Positions 23,201-38,200 of a DNA stretch of 64,000 nt are shown in pieces. Source of the DNA: Begonia masoniana (lineage: Eukaryota; Streptophyta; Magnoliopsida; Cucurbitales; Begoniaceae). A model generated the notes under the pieces. It did no database searches. It saw only the letters and a program-made list of their open reading frames with translations, and was not told the DNA's origin. The DNA lies in the NCBI GenBank assembly GCA_022432975.1, contig CM039508.1:22461213-22525212 (forward strand), given 5' to 3'. Within the stretch, counting starts at the first letter, position 1, and each line of letters starts with the position of its first letter. A program made the translations under genes and the position numbers.

Positions 23201-26200
23201 TTTTTGTTGCTCGTGCAATTAATGACCTATCGTTAGATTGGTTTTCAGGAACATCTCGATCCATTCTCATTAGTTGCTGATGAACTATCACTTCTTGCCA
23301 ACAGGCTACGCGATATAGTAGTTGCTGAGGTATCTCATTCTTCTATTGCCCTAGTGTTTTGACTTGGAATTGGTTAGAATACTGAAACATGTATGTATAG
23401 TAGATATTATGTATAAAATTGAAGGCGGTTGATTCCCTTGTAATCAATTTGTATCATTCAGTTCCCTAAGCTTGCTTCAGCTGCTGAATATTTCTTTAAA
23501 ATGGGAGTAGAAGGAAAGAGATTTCGCCTGACGGTATTGAACTATTATACTTTCTTATATTGGGAACAATTTCAATTTTTGTTGATCTTCATTTGTTTAT
23601 GCATGCTATACAGGTGTTGTTGCTGATGTCAACAGCTTTGAATGTACCTTTACCTGAAGCTTCGTTTAGTATAACAGAGGACAATTTGACACCTGAGCTA
23701 TGTACGAGACATCAAACTATTGCTGAAATCACAGAGATGATTCATGTGAGTTCTCGTTCATGATGTAGATGCATCAACATGTATGCACATTTCTGGAAAC
23801 CTTGATGATTGAGCTTGAAATTTAAGAGAGCTATAAAATCTGTTTAGGCTATTTCTCTTTATTCCTTCTATTAAAATTGTAAGATTCAAGTCATTTGAAG
23901 ATGTTGTTCAGTCATGGTATAGTGCTAGTACTCGCTGACATCAGAGTCCCAACATGTTGATGGTTTTATTTCTCTTGTACCTATGCTTCACCACATTTTT
24001 TTCCCATATAGCTTGGGTCTTTAATTAATATTTTGTTTTTATTAATTAGATACAAGTTTTTAGAATCAATACTGAAAGAGCAAACAAATTACCTGATTAA
24101 ATATGAACTTGTGGACGTTCGATGCTTTCTTGTATTAGGTGGCAAGCCTTTTTCATGATGATGTCTTGGATGATGCAGAAACAAGACGTGGTATTGGCTC
24201 ATTAAATTTTGTCATGGGAAATAAGGTATAATATTATATGTTCTATAAAATATTTTTATCTGTAATCTTTTAATCCTATTGAGGCTCTAAATATTGCTCA
24301 GTTTAAAAGTAACATTATTTTTGTAGCACTCTTTTTTGGTTGGGGAGGATTAGTTGGAGAGTGCTTTTTCATGAGTGGTGCTTTTTTTTAGATCTCACTT
24401 ACGCACTTATGTACATTTCATACATCAATGTCCTATACTTTATGATCTAAAACAAAACTTGTTCATGGCTCTAAGTAGGGAATCACTTTATAGACTAAAA
24501 GTGGACTTGCTGTAATAACTAATATAATTTTTTATAAAACTTTCATTGTAATGTTACCAATCAACAAACTTTACATGTAATGTTGAATAAATGTGTTTGA
24601 CTTTTGGGATTGAGAATGGGGATCAAGGAGATGTTTAGTTCATTCTTTTTGTGACGTAGAATTTATTCGACATTATTATTCTATGATAACTTGTGAAACA
24701 CCTCACTAATTCATTTTCATTTTTAAACCTGATGAAGATTTTTGGTTTCATAGCACTACTTTAAGATGGACAACTTCTCTGGTAATTGTGAGAAGTAGAT
24801 TTATAACGGAGCACTGTAATAAGTTATCATCCTACTTCATATGGAGTTGATTAGGTTGTAACTCTGTTAACGGTGGTTGGAGGTTTACTTCCTATGGCAC
24901 TTGGTTATAACCCCATGGACATAAGAATATTTTTGGATCTTGTTATTGGCGCTAAATGGTTGAAGATTATAATGCTTTGAAGGAGTTGAGAGTGGTTCTT
25001 CAAAATGACTTTGAGAAAGCGAATGATCATATTGATTGGAATTCATTAGACATTTGTGTGAAGGATGGAAGTTTTTCGTGTGAGGTGGAAAGTGGTTTAT
25101 GCATTGTCCTTTGTAATGGTCGTTAGAGGGGAGATTTAAGATAAGATAAAAGAGATCCTTTTTATGTTGGAGGTGTTTTAGGAAGTGAGATTGATACGGC
25201 GGTATATATGCGTCACTCAAGGTTTCCTTCTCTGAGTCAAACCATTGTTTTTTGGTTTAGTTTCCTTATATTCTTTAGCTGGTTGGTTTAGTTGGACGTT
25301 GGTGTGCGATAAGAATTTGTAGTTTCAGTTTAGCATTAATAATAGGGTAAAGTGCAATTTGGCCCCCACATTATAGTGAAAAGGGCAATTTGCATCGTAA
25401 ACTCAGAAAATGGGCGAAAACAACCTTAATGTATTGATAATAGGCAATTCACCCCCTACCGTGTCATTTTTCATTAAATGACACGTTTTCGTCACGTGTT
25501 TTATTTTTCTACCCGAAATGCTCATGCCTTCCCTTTCTTCTTCGCTCCTTCCCTTTCAGCTTTACCATGGAGTCGCTAGAGTCTATTTCCAGCGGCTGAT
25601 TTCAGCGATCGATTTTTGCCATAGTCGCGGCATTTTCTATAGGAATTTGAAGCCCAAAAATCTCCTTTTCAACGAAGATGGAAATCTCAAAGTTACCTAT
25701 TTTGGATTCAGTGCCTTCTTCTTGGAAAACTCCGTTTGAGGTTGTCTTCATCGGCGACGGACATCCATTTGCCGCCATTGAACTGTAACCAGGTCCACTA
25801 ATGATCCGAAACAAATCCTTGATAATAAAAGAGGAAACTTTTCAATATAATCGAAACAAACAGCAACTCCAAAAAAAACCCGTCACCAAAATTCCAGAAA
25901 TTCTTAAATTTCTCTTTCCCGTTCATCGTTTCTGATAGGAATTTGAACCTTCCTCTGAGTCTACTTTCTCTATTGAAAAGCAATCATCCTAAAGGATTAA
26001 ACTCAGTTACCTGAATGGAAGAAAAGGAAAGGCAGGGGCATTTCGGGTAGAAAAAGAGGATACGTGACGAAAACGTGCCATTGGGGTGAATTGCCCATTA
26101 TCAATAGATTAAGGTTGTTTTTGCCTATTATCCGAGTTTACGGTGCAAATTACCCTTCTCACCATAATGTGGAGGCCAAATTACATTTTACCCTTAATAA

Positions 26201-29200
26201 TAACCCAAAAAAACCTGAATTCAGTCAAGCATATCCGATGATACTTCTACCCTTGTACTCCATTCAATTAAAGCTCGCTCAAACCCAACATTGAGAAATC
26301 CAACGTAATCTTCAAAAACCCACAAATGCTGCAACCTCAATGTCTGCTTAAAATTCCTTTTTTTAGAAACTCAATCACTTGGGAACATTAAACTTAAATC
26401 TTCAGAATTTTGAAAAACTCAAATCTTTAAAACCATGCTTGACCTCATTTTTTTTGGTCATCTTTGACCGTCTTCGTTTTTATTGAAGTCATCTACGAGA
26501 AGGCAATTATTTTACTTTGCAATTTTTTTTTTATTCATAACTGAACAAACTGAACTAAACTAGATCAAACTAACTGTCTTTTTTTAGTTTAATTTGGTTT
26601 CATAATTTTACTTAATTTTTTGGTGATTAATCCTTCCTCACTCTTCTAACATATAGTCCTTTGGTCCAAAGGTTTTTGATATTAATGATTTCGTATAGAA
26701 ATACAAGATCCCTATGAAAGTGCATTTTTTCACATGGTTCTTATTCCTGGCTCTTGCAATTTAATAGTGGGTATGAGATTCGTAAAAGAACTTTTGTACG
26801 AGAATTCATTCACTCCTACAATGTGATTCCTTTTTGTAGAATTTGACTTGATTTTATTTATATTTTTTTTGGATAATTCTTATGATGCTCTGTATTCTCC
26901 AAATAGAGAGCTCAGATCTTGTGGTTTAATGGCCGCATAATTACGTTTTGGAAAATCATTTGATTGTTGAAGGCACAACGTTTTTTTCCCTACCATGTCA
27001 AGTTTTGATTGTTGAACGGGGTATTTCTTCAAAACTTTTGAGAATTTACCTCTTTTTGGTTTTGTCTAAATGGCATGCAGAAGCAAAATCCCTATGGAAT
27101 GGTCCTTGCTTTGTAAGAAGAGTTGAGAGACATCTACTGACTTTTTTTACATTGGGCTTTTAGTCATGATGTTTAGAATCACATATTTGCAGAGTGTAAT
27201 GCTCTTTGGCTGGATTCTAACAGTGTTTCCTGTTTTATTTCGACAATGTTCATTTTTCATGATGCCAGTCATATAGGATGAGATGTGTGGAGCAAAAACG
27301 TTATTCCCATTTGTTATATTTGGTTAAAGCATAATGGTAGGATTTTTCTAAAAAACAGGTCATGGGATTTTATTGGTGGATATGCGTGTAGTTCCAAATA
27401 CTTTTAAGACTTGTCCCTTGTTTGGACTTTCTAAACTTGACAGATATGGGTTTTATTAGATTGTGATTTCATTTTGACGAGCTATACTTTTTTACATAAT
27501 ATAGTTTCTTTTCCCGTAAAAAATGGAAAGTGAGGGTTACTGGTTAATGTTTCTATATCTTTTCTTTCGAGAATTTCAAACCATACATTCAAGCACTTTT
27601 CTCCCATTAACAAAGTTTTAGTTTCTAACTGAAATAAGGGTTCCTTTGGTAAATATAAATGTAAATGCAATTTTTTCATCTTTTATAATTTTTTTTTTTG
27701 AATGGCCAAAGTGCAATCTTTATGTTCTAATAACATCTCTCTTTGATCTTAATACAGTTAACTGTCTTAGCAGGAGATTTTTTACTTTCTCGAGCAATTG
27801 TTGCACTTGCTTCCTTAAAAAACTCAGAGGTATTTGTTAGCTTCAGTGATTCGAGATTGAGAAATGATGTCCAAACATAAATGATCAATATCGTTTACTT
27901 ATGTCACATACTTCATTTGTACTGTAGGTCGTAACATTATTGTCAAAAGCTCTAGAACATCTTGTGACAGGTGAAACAATGCAAATGACTAGTACATCTG
28001 AGCAGCGATGTAGGTAGGTTTCTTTTTGATCTAAAGAAGACATTGATTCACTTTCAACAATAATATAAATCTAAATACTTCAATTTTATCTATTTCTCAA
28101 TAATTTTATGCCTTAATATATTTCTGGACATTGTAACTTGTTGAGATATCTTATTGACTAAACTATGTGTAGATATTTATAGGGATTATAATTGTATCTA
28201 TATATATGTATTTATTTTATTTCCTAGTTTAGGTTATTATTATTTTTTTGTTACTAGGTTTTATTCATGTATATATACTCTTCATCAATGAATAAGTAAA
28301 TCAATTAAGCTCTAATATGGTATCAGAGATAGGGTTTTTACCGGTTCTTCATCGCAAAAACCGGCTCTAGGTGCAAACCTTAGCTGCCGTCCGACGAGCC
28401 ATCTGAGGTCCGGCAACAGCGACAGTCGCGCGGCCACCGTCTGACAAGCCATCTGAGGTCTGGCGATGGCGACAGCAACAGTTGCGCGACTCTGTCATCT
28501 CAAGTCGCGCAGAACCGTCCGACGAGCCATCCGAGATAGCGACAACAGCGTCTGACAGTCACGTCCGACAACGATTGTCGCGTCCGATGAGCCACTTCCA
28601 GTCACACAGCTCTGTCATCTCCGGCCGGCTCTGTCCTCCTCCTCAGTTTGCTATCTCACAGTTGCGCAAAAGTCGTTATGCGACTGTGTTTCTTTAGTTG
28701 GTTTCTTTAGTAAGCTGCTATCTCTCAGCAGTTTACTGTTAGCAAATCCTGGAGTGATATTATGGAGGACGATAATAGAGGACTCGCGCCTTGTTTGGAA
28801 AGAAAGTGACGTGAACTAGCGTTACCTCTGCCAATTTCTCTGTGGGTGTTTTGTCTAAATTAGTTCTCCATGGCAAAACAACATTTGGGCACCAGCTCCA
28901 CTAGTGATTTTAATCACAATTTCACTATTACCTCTCATAAGTTAAATGAGGGTAACTTTCTTCAATGGTCTCAGTCCGTCAAACTCTTCGTTCAAGGAAA
29001 GGGCAAATTTGGCTATCTCTCCGGGTCTGCATTGAAGCGTGAAGATGAAGGTGAGAGCTACAATAGGTGGGAGACTGAGAAATCAATGGTCATGTCCTAG
29101 TGGGTGAATTCAATAGAACCAGATATTGTTCGGACCTATCTCTTTATTCCAACCGCAAATGATATCTGGGTGGCTGTAAAGGAGACCTACTCTGAATTTA

Positions 29201-32200
29201 GGAATGTAGGACAGCTCTTAGAGATCAATACTCAATTGAGAAAGGTCAAACAAGGAGAGGAGTGTAATGCAATACTACACTGATCTCAAAACTCTATGGC
29301 AAAAATTTGATTTATTCTGTGATTACAAGTGGCACTGTGCAAAGGACGATGCCTTATTTTAGAAAACAGTCGAGAAAGAGAGGGTATTCGATTTCTTGGT
29401 AGGCCTAAACAAGGACTTGGATGAGGTGCGAGGACGGATACTTGGTCGAGATTCTCTTTCAAGCACTCGTGAGGTGTTTGCTGAAGTTCGAAGAGAAGAA
29501 AATCGTCGACTGGTGATGCTCGGCCATGAGTCAACCCCTTCTACAGCAGAGACCTCTGCATTGATGATCACTAAGCCAGATAAGTCTACTCAGAAGTATC
29601 CTAAGCACTCAGATCGACCAGTTTGCGAGTTCTGTCATAAACTCGGTCACGTTAAAACTAAATGTTGGAAGCTACATGGCAAGCCTGCTGACTTCACTCA
29701 AACCAACAAATCCTCTCGCGACAACAAAAGAAGCTTCCATGCCTTATATGAAGCACCTGCAGCCTCTAAATCATCTAGTAATAATTCTTTCTTCAACAAG
29801 AAAAACCTAGAACAATTGTATCAGTTATGGAGTTCTTATCAGTCTGCTACTACCTCATCTAATTCATCATCTTCCCTAACACAAAAAGGTACTCATGCAG
29901 CAGTACTTTGTGTCACATTAGATAAATCCGACCCTTGGATCATTGATTCAGGGGTCACTGATCATATGACATGTTCTTCTTATATGTTTTCAACCTATTT
30001 TTCTTGTTCTGGAAATCAAAAGATCAAAATTGTAGATGGTTCAATGTCTGCAATTACTGAAAAATGTTCTGTCATAGTCTCTCCCTCCCTTACCTTAAAC
30101 AATATTCTTCATGTGCCCAATTTATCTTGTAACCTATTGTCTGTTAGTAAAATAACCCATGATTCTAACTGTTTAATCAAATTTGTGTCTGTTGGTTGTG
30201 CTTTTCAGGACTAATGCTCGGGGAAGATGATTGACAATGCTAAAGAAAGCGGTGGTCTTTACTAATTTGCTTCAGACAATCTCTCGAGTAAATAAGTTTA
30301 GAAACCATGTTCCTCTAGTTTTTTATCTTTAGAGAATGAAATTATGTTATGGCACTATAGATGTAAAATTCGCCAAAATTTTGTAATGTGTAAAATTTTG
30401 AATAAATTTTTCGTGAAATTTAAATATAAATTTGAGCCCGGTTTACTAATTTTCGTCTAGTAGTAACGTATGAATTTTTGGTCACTTATGGCCTGTACAG
30501 AAAATTTGAAGCAATTAATTAAAATTTTGGGTTGACGTTCGTGTGTTTCGAGTGAATTAAGTTCATGGAAGAACAACATCAGAGCTAATCGAAAGAAACT
30601 ATTCGGTAAGGTTTGAAATTGGTAAATCGAAAACTATTAAACGGTTTTAATATAATTAAAATAAATAATAAAAAAATTAAATTAAAATTTAAAAAAATAA
30701 GGTTTTCTAAGAAAACCTTATTGTTAGTTTTCTTACCGCAGAAACACCCGAGAGAAAGGAGAGAGAGACTCGACTGCGAGGGAAGGTTGCCGACGCCGGA
30801 ACGGCCACCGTTCGGGCCGATCTTGGTGTCAAAACGTTTGTCGACGAGTGGAGCAGCGTTGCTAAATGGCGTTTCCGACGGTAAGCTCTCTTTCTCCCGA
30901 TTTTCGCCCGAGAAGGTTAGGGATTTTTGGGTTTCGTCGCTCTGCGATTTTTGGTTGATCTCTTGGTGTTTTTGGCTTGAATCGACCGGATTGGAAGTAA
31001 GAATGGTGTTGGAAACGAATTTTGGCCGAAAAACATGTCAAAAAATTGGTTTTGGTACTCGGCCTTCGTCTGCCGAGTTGACTCGGTCGATGGCTGAGTT
31101 GACTCGGCATTGGGCCAAGTCGACTCGGGCCCAAGGCTGAGTTGGGCATGGGGTTGGTTAGGCCGAGCTTGACTCGGGTTCAGGCCGAGTTCGCCCCAGA
31201 CCCAGCCCAAACCTGCAGGGTTCGACCCGAGCCAAGCTGGGCTGGGTTCGTCTGACCCGACCTGGACCGAACTAGACCCGAACCGGTCTGACCCGAATCA
31301 GACTGGTCAGTCAAAGTCAACCATTGACTTAGACTGTTGACTTTGACAACTGATGTTGACTGTTGACTTTTTGGGCATGGGGTTAGTCAGGCCGAGCTGA
31401 CTTGGGTTCGGGCCGAGTTCGCCCTAGATTCAGCCCGAACTTGCTGGGTTAGACCCGAGCTAAGCTGGGCCGGGTTCGTCCGACCCGGACCGACCCGACC
31501 TGGACCGAAACAGACCCGAGCCGGTCTGACCATACCCGAACCGATCAGTCAAAGTCAACGGTTGACTTTGACTTTGACCAGCGATGTTGACTATTGACTT
31601 TTTGACCAAAAGTCAACTCAAGCCGTTTTTGCCCATTTTATCCTTGGCTTTTCGTTTGTATCATTTCTAACCCTTATTAGACCTTAACGGGGTTCCTCCT
31701 TTGTATTTGATTCCTAGAGTGGAGGATTTTGCTGAGTTCGAAACGATTCTCGATGAGCCACCGACTGCCGCGGTTAAGAGGACTCACCTCACAGATATGA
31801 GTTATTATACTTATCGCGTTGTGTCTAGCCTAGCATGCACGTATATTATATTGGTGGGGTACCACTAGTATTTACACCGGCAGTTGTATTAGTAGGTACA
31901 TTTTACATCATTGGTGTATGTACACGTTTTCCTCAATTCGTACTGCCTCGTAGAGTTTAAATGCTATGTTTTACTCGCCTTTGCTGACGGGCTCAATTTG
32001 AGATTTACTAGATTGGCATGCAGATGAATTTTATTCATGCATTGGTTTCCTGGTGTGCCATTTGGAGTTTGATATTGGGGATAACCGTACGGCACTCTTA
32101 GATGGGCCCATATGTTGAGAGTATCGGAGGGTTAGGCCCAATTGCACTCGTGTTTGAGAGTTGCTGTGGTACTCCCTACACTTGTTTGGACAAGGTACGC

Positions 32201-35200
32201 TCCTTAGGTGGAATACAGGGTACGCCCCCTTATAATAGGTGTAATACAGGGTACATCCTCTTATAATAGGTGGAATACAGCGGTGCTCCCCGCTTATGGA
32301 GCAGCGGTACTCCCCACTTATGGAGCTGCGGTACTCCCCTCTTACCGCTTATAGAGCTGCGGTACTCCCCGCTTATGAAACAGTGATGGAGCTGCGGTAC
32401 GCCTTGCTTAAGGCGAATGGACTCGGAGCTATGCTAGTCCAGCGGCACCCCCGGATTGATAAATCCACCGTGTGGTCCCCTTGAGCCCAGGGTTGAGTAG
32501 TTGTTTGTCCCTTCTAGTGTACTCTGGCGCGTGTGTCCCGATGGCCCAAGGTTGAGTGGTTGTTAGTCATTCCTGGTTGATCATGATTGATAAGTCTACT
32601 GTGTGGTCCCCTTGAACCTAGGGTTGAGTGGTTGTTTGTCCCTCCTAGTGTGCTCTAGCGCGTGTGTCCCAGTGGCCAAGGGTTGAGTGGTTGGTTGTCC
32701 CTTCTGGTTGATCCTGATTGATAAGTCCACTGTGTGGTCCCCTTGAGCCTAAGGTTGAGTGGTTGTTTGTCCCTCCTAGGGTGCTCTAGCACGTGTGTCT
32801 CGGTGGCCCAGGGTTGAGTGGTTGTTAGTCCCTCTTGGTTGATCCTAATTGATAAGTCCACTGTGTGGTTCTCTTGAGCCCAGGGTTGAGTAGTTGTTTG
32901 TCCCTCCTAGTGTACTCTAGCGCGTGTGTGTAACGCCCCGAATTTAAAATCTCCAATTTGATTTCCTCAATTTGAAACCATAATTTCAAAACCCTAAAAT
33001 TTTTTCCCAAATCATTTTATCAAATTAAATTCGAGCGTTAAAACCCTAATTCCATAATATTTTGAAATTCTCTTTAAATAATTAATAAACATTAAATGCG
33101 CGAAAGTTTGAACTTTAAATAATGAGTCATCATTGAAATAAAAACAGAATTACTAATTCATAAAACTTTTTTAAGTAATAAAATTCAACAAAACTTATTC
33201 AAATTTTTCGTGAAATATCTTTAAAAATTTAAACATACTAATTGACATCATTTCCTTTTAAAAACATTTCATTCTTCTGTATACTCATTTGCCTCTGGAG
33301 GGTTCTCGATCATAGCCATTTCTTCCTCAGATAAAAATTCACCTACATCACAATTTACAAAACTGTGAGAAATAATCTCAGTAAGTAAGAATACGTGCAG
33401 TTGCAAAACAAGTACTTTTACCGAATCCTGTTAACTGTTACATACTGGTTGGATCTCATTCCTGAACCATCTTTTAAGAAGAGCCATCATGGCTTCGTCA
33501 TCTTTTACTTTTTGATGCAGGAAGGATAGAAATAAGGATTAGAGAGAGAGAAAGAGAGTGAGGAAGAGGAAGCCGATAGAAAGAAGTCAGAAAAGGAGGA
33601 AGGAAGAAGAACAGGAAACGAGTTTAGAAGAGAGGGGAGAAAGGAGATTCAGGAAACTCAAACTCATTTTTTTATCATTCATCAACTATCTGATCCAATT
33701 ACAATGCAAATTTAAATAGGAAATACTACCTTAGAAGTTTGAAAGACAATGCATTAGTAACCATTAAACAAATAACAAAAAACCACAAAATGCTAAAAAC
33801 TAGAATAATAAATGACAATAGAAATAAATGATGCCCACATCAACTCTCCTGGGGTAAGAGAAACGACCCAGTCAAATTGAAGGAATCATAAGTCGGTAGC
33901 GAATCAATCTCCCAACCATAAATTAAGTGGTTGAGCAATCTTCTGTCGGCGACTATAAACTCGTGAAACTGACGGCCTAGTTCGAGAATCTTTCTGAACT
34001 GTCCCAGAATGTGGTAGAGAAAGATCCTGATGACTCCGGAATAGCTCTAAAAGGTCTGGATCCAAATGCTGAAGTGTCTCTCTGGTAATCCACGTACAAT
34101 CACTGTCTGGACGATCTCTCCAACAGACAAGAAAGCGCTGGACCTCACCTTCATTAGTGAATACAACATGTTCATCTAAAATAGCATCAATTTTATCCAT
34201 TTGTGTTGTGACAGGTGGTGCTAGAGAGGCATGGTTAGCAGTTGTAGGATCAAAGTCGATGGACGAAGGTAAAAATGGATCATTTGATGGACAAAAATGG
34301 CCTTTATAAGCTACAAGGTCTTCAACATTAAAAGTGGGATGATAACCAAAGTGTGGTAGAAGATCAACGATATAAGCATTTGAACCAATTCGTTTTAAAA
34401 TTTTAAAAGGACCAACACTACGAGGTTGCAATTTAGAACCAAATCCGAATGAACGCCGCTCAGGACGAATCCGAACCATAACATAATCGCCAACATTAAA
34501 TTCAACATTTCATTTATGTAAATCAGCTCGCAGTTTATACGATGCATTGCTAGCCTCTATTTGTTTATTGATCTCTATATGCAAATCATGAAGATGTTGG
34601 GCAAAACTTTCCGCCGACATAGACACACTAGCATGCGGTGACATAGGGAGGAGGTCCAAGGGTTTCTTAGGTTTAAAGCCATGAACAACTTCAAAAGGAC
34701 TCATGCCTAAGGATCGGTTTATAGAGCTATTATATGCAAGTTGAGCAGTGGGGAGAATCACATCCCAATTTCTAAGATTTTCTTTAACCAAACATCTTAA
34801 CAAATTACCAAGGCTTCTATTAACAACTTCAGTTTGGCCATCGGTTTGAGGATGATAAGCAGTAGACAATTTGAGAGTTGTGCCTACCATGTGCCAAAGA
34901 GTTCTCCAAAAGTGACTAGTGAAACGCACATCCTTATCCGAGACAATGGTTTTAGGGAGGCCATATAATTTGACAATCTCATTAAAATATAAACGAGCTA
35001 TCTTAGACGCATCAGACGTTTTATTACATAGGATAAAGTGAGCCATTTTTGAGAAACGATCAACAACTACTAAGATAGAGTCATATTTCTTTGGAGTGCG
35101 CGGTAGTCCAAGTATAAAGTCCATACTAACATCCTCCCAAGGACGATTGGGAACAGGGAGAGGTGTATAAAGACCACTGTTTTGACGCCTTTGCTTAGCC

Positions 35201-38200
35201 ATATGACAAATTCTACAAGCACTAACTATTTTGCTTACATCTTTCTTTAATTTAGGCCAGTAGAATTGACGTTCGACTTCTTCAATCGTTTTATCTCGCC
35301 CAAAGTGACCAGCTAATCCTCCTGCATGGATCTCCCAAATGATGAACTCTCGAACCGAAGTTTGGGGAATGCACAACTTGTTAGTTTTAAAAGGATAACC
35401 ATCCTTCAAATGATAAACATCATTTCCCCTCATTTGCCCGTTTTTCAAGGTAAGGACAATATCTTTAAAATTAGGACAAGACTCATAATCTTCTTTGAGT
35501 TTTTCGAAGCCTACGATCTTAACACTCATGATGCTAAGTAAAGATACACAACGACTTAGTGCATCAGCTGCTTGATTGTCCATACCCTTCCTGTGTTTCA
35601 ATACAAATGAGTAGGCTTGTAGATACTCAATCCAACGACCATGACGAGAGTTCAACCGTTTTTGAGAATTGAGATATCGTAAGGCTTCATGGTCCGAATA
35701 AATCACAAATTCTTGTGGTAACAAATAGTGACGCCAATAGCGTAGGGCCTGTACGACTGCATATAATTCTCTGTCATATGTTGAATAACGTTGTTTGGCT
35801 TCATTCAATTTTTCACTAAAATAAGCGACAGGATGTCGCTCCTGGCTAAGAACGCCACCAATTCCCACTCCCGAAGCGTCACACTCAACCTCAAAGACTT
35901 TAGAAAAGTCTGGAAGTCGCATGACCGGGGCCTCCGCCATTCGAATTTTAATAGTGCTGAAGGCTTTAGATGCAGCTGGTGTCCAACAAAATTCACCTTT
36001 TTTAGACATTCAGTGACAGGGGCCATAATTGTACCGAATCCTTTAATGAAACGACGATAAAAGGTAGCTAACCCGTGAAAGCTTCGAACGTCATTTAAGC
36101 TTTTAGGCTCAGGCCATTCAACAATTGCTTTAACCTTTATAGGATCGGGGGATACTCTTGTCGTAGAGACTATAAAACCTAAAAAGGTGACACTCTCAGT
36201 AAAAAACGCACATTTCTTAACATTGGCGTAGAGACTAGATGCTCGAAGAGTAGAACAGACTTGATGGAGGTGATCTCGATGTTGTGCAATAGTTTTACTA
36301 AAAATAAGGATGTCATCGAAATAAACAACTAGGAATTTGCCCATAAAAGACCGAAAAGTATGAGTCATTACTCTCATGAAAGTGCTTGGAGCATTAGTAA
36401 GGCCAAATAGCATGACGAGCTATTCATAAAGACCATCCTTTGTTTTGAAAGCAGTCTTCCACTCGTCACCTGGACGAATCCTTATTTGATGATACCCGCT
36501 TCTAAGGTCAATTTTGGAAAAAATCTTGGCGTGAGTCATTAAGTCCAACAAATCATCAAGTCTAGGGATGGGGAAACGATATTTTATAGTAATCTTGTTG
36601 ATGGCACGACTATCAATGCACATCCTCCAAGTGCCGTCTTTTTTTTGGCGTCAGAAGGGCTGGAACGGCACAAGGGCTTAAACTCTCACGAATAAATCCT
36701 TTACTCAAAAGTTCGTTTACTTGTCTTTGTAGCTCACTATGCTCAGTGGGATTCATTCTGTAATGAGGTAAGTTTGGAAGGGAAGTTCTTGAAGTGAGCT
36801 CAATTTCATGTTGGATATCTCGTAGTAGAGGTAGATGATCAGGGAGGTAGATGATCATTAATACATCCTTATATGCATTAATGATCATTTGAGCTTCTGG
36901 GGAAGTTAAGGGTGGAGATCTGGATAAACTCTCAACTACCATTACAACAAAGACGACTGAATCACTTTTAAGTGAACGTTCAAATTCCGTAGGAGTAATA
37001 ACATTTAGTCCTTTTTGTTCCACCATTTTCTTTGCCGGAGGGGACTCCAATGATTTTGGGTTCGGAGCTACAGGATTAAGGTGGATTTTCTTTCCCTGGA
37101 ACACAAAAGAACAAGAATTCGATCGACCATGGATAGTGACATCCAAATCGAACAACCACGGACGACCGAGGATGATATGGCTAACATCCATAGGAATGAC
37201 GTCACACCAGAGTTGTTCTTTATATCCAAGGAACTGAATGGGTAACAAGCAACGCTCATTTACTGAAATAGAGGAAGAATCAATCCACGACACCTTATAA
37301 GGTCGAGGATGAGGTTCAGACTTCAATCCCAAACGTGTTACAGTTGTAACAGATACCGCATTAACACAGCTACCGCTATCCACAATGATCTTGCAACCTT
37401 TTTCATTGATTTTAATATATGTATGAAAGATTGAATGACGACGCCAATCCTCAACGTCCTTTTGGGGTTGGGTAAGTGTACATCTCACAACACTTAATCG
37501 GGGAGAGACAGAATGAGTAGGCAGTGTTCGGATACAGCCTACAAAGCTTTCATCATTCAAATCCTCAAACTCTTCAAGGTTAGGTGCATAAATTTGTTCT
37601 TCACTTGTCTCCCCAATTGCATCTTCACACTCTTGTAGGACTAAGTTTCGGCTAGGGCAGTGAGAAGAGATGTGACCAAAACCCTTACAGTTAAAACATT
37701 GTAAACGCGAAGAGCTTCTTGAATTGTCTATACTTTTTCCATTATTTTCTCGCACTAAGGGGTATTAGACGGTGGGGGTCCTAGGAGAGACTTAGGAGGA
37801 ATGGGAGGAATAGGGGTCGGGACTGAGGGAGGTCTATTGTCACTTCGTTTGCCATATGGTATTCTCGTAACTAGCTCAAAGTCTCGAACTAAAGAATATG
37901 CATGATCTAGGGTATTGACACCTCGAAGGATAAGTTCACGTCTTAAGTCTTCTCTTAAACCTTGTCGAAATCTACTTAAAGTCATGGCCTCGTCTTCCAC
38001 AATTTGACTTCTCATTCGAAAATCATCAAATTGGTTAACGTATTCTGTGACTGGACGGTTGCCCTGGGTAAGGGCATTCCATTGGTCCAACAAATTACCC
38101 CGATAGGATTGGGGTAAATACTTCTCCTGAAGTCGCCGTTTCATTTCTTCCCAACTTTCGACAGGAGGTGCACCACGCCTTTCCAGGAGATCCTCAACAC

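Noticed and set aside
24885..25220. 111-codon minus-strand frame in intron 6
   Set aside because: No similarity recognised; ordinary AT-rich intron.
27130..27420. Possible LINE reverse-transcriptase tail in intron 6
   Set aside because: Only short fragments such as WLKHNGRIF look similar. There are many stops, and no poly(A) or TSD could be placed.
30613..31140. 175-codon frame at the start of LTR F
   Set aside because: GC-rich LTR leader sequence; no domain and a competing minus-strand frame.
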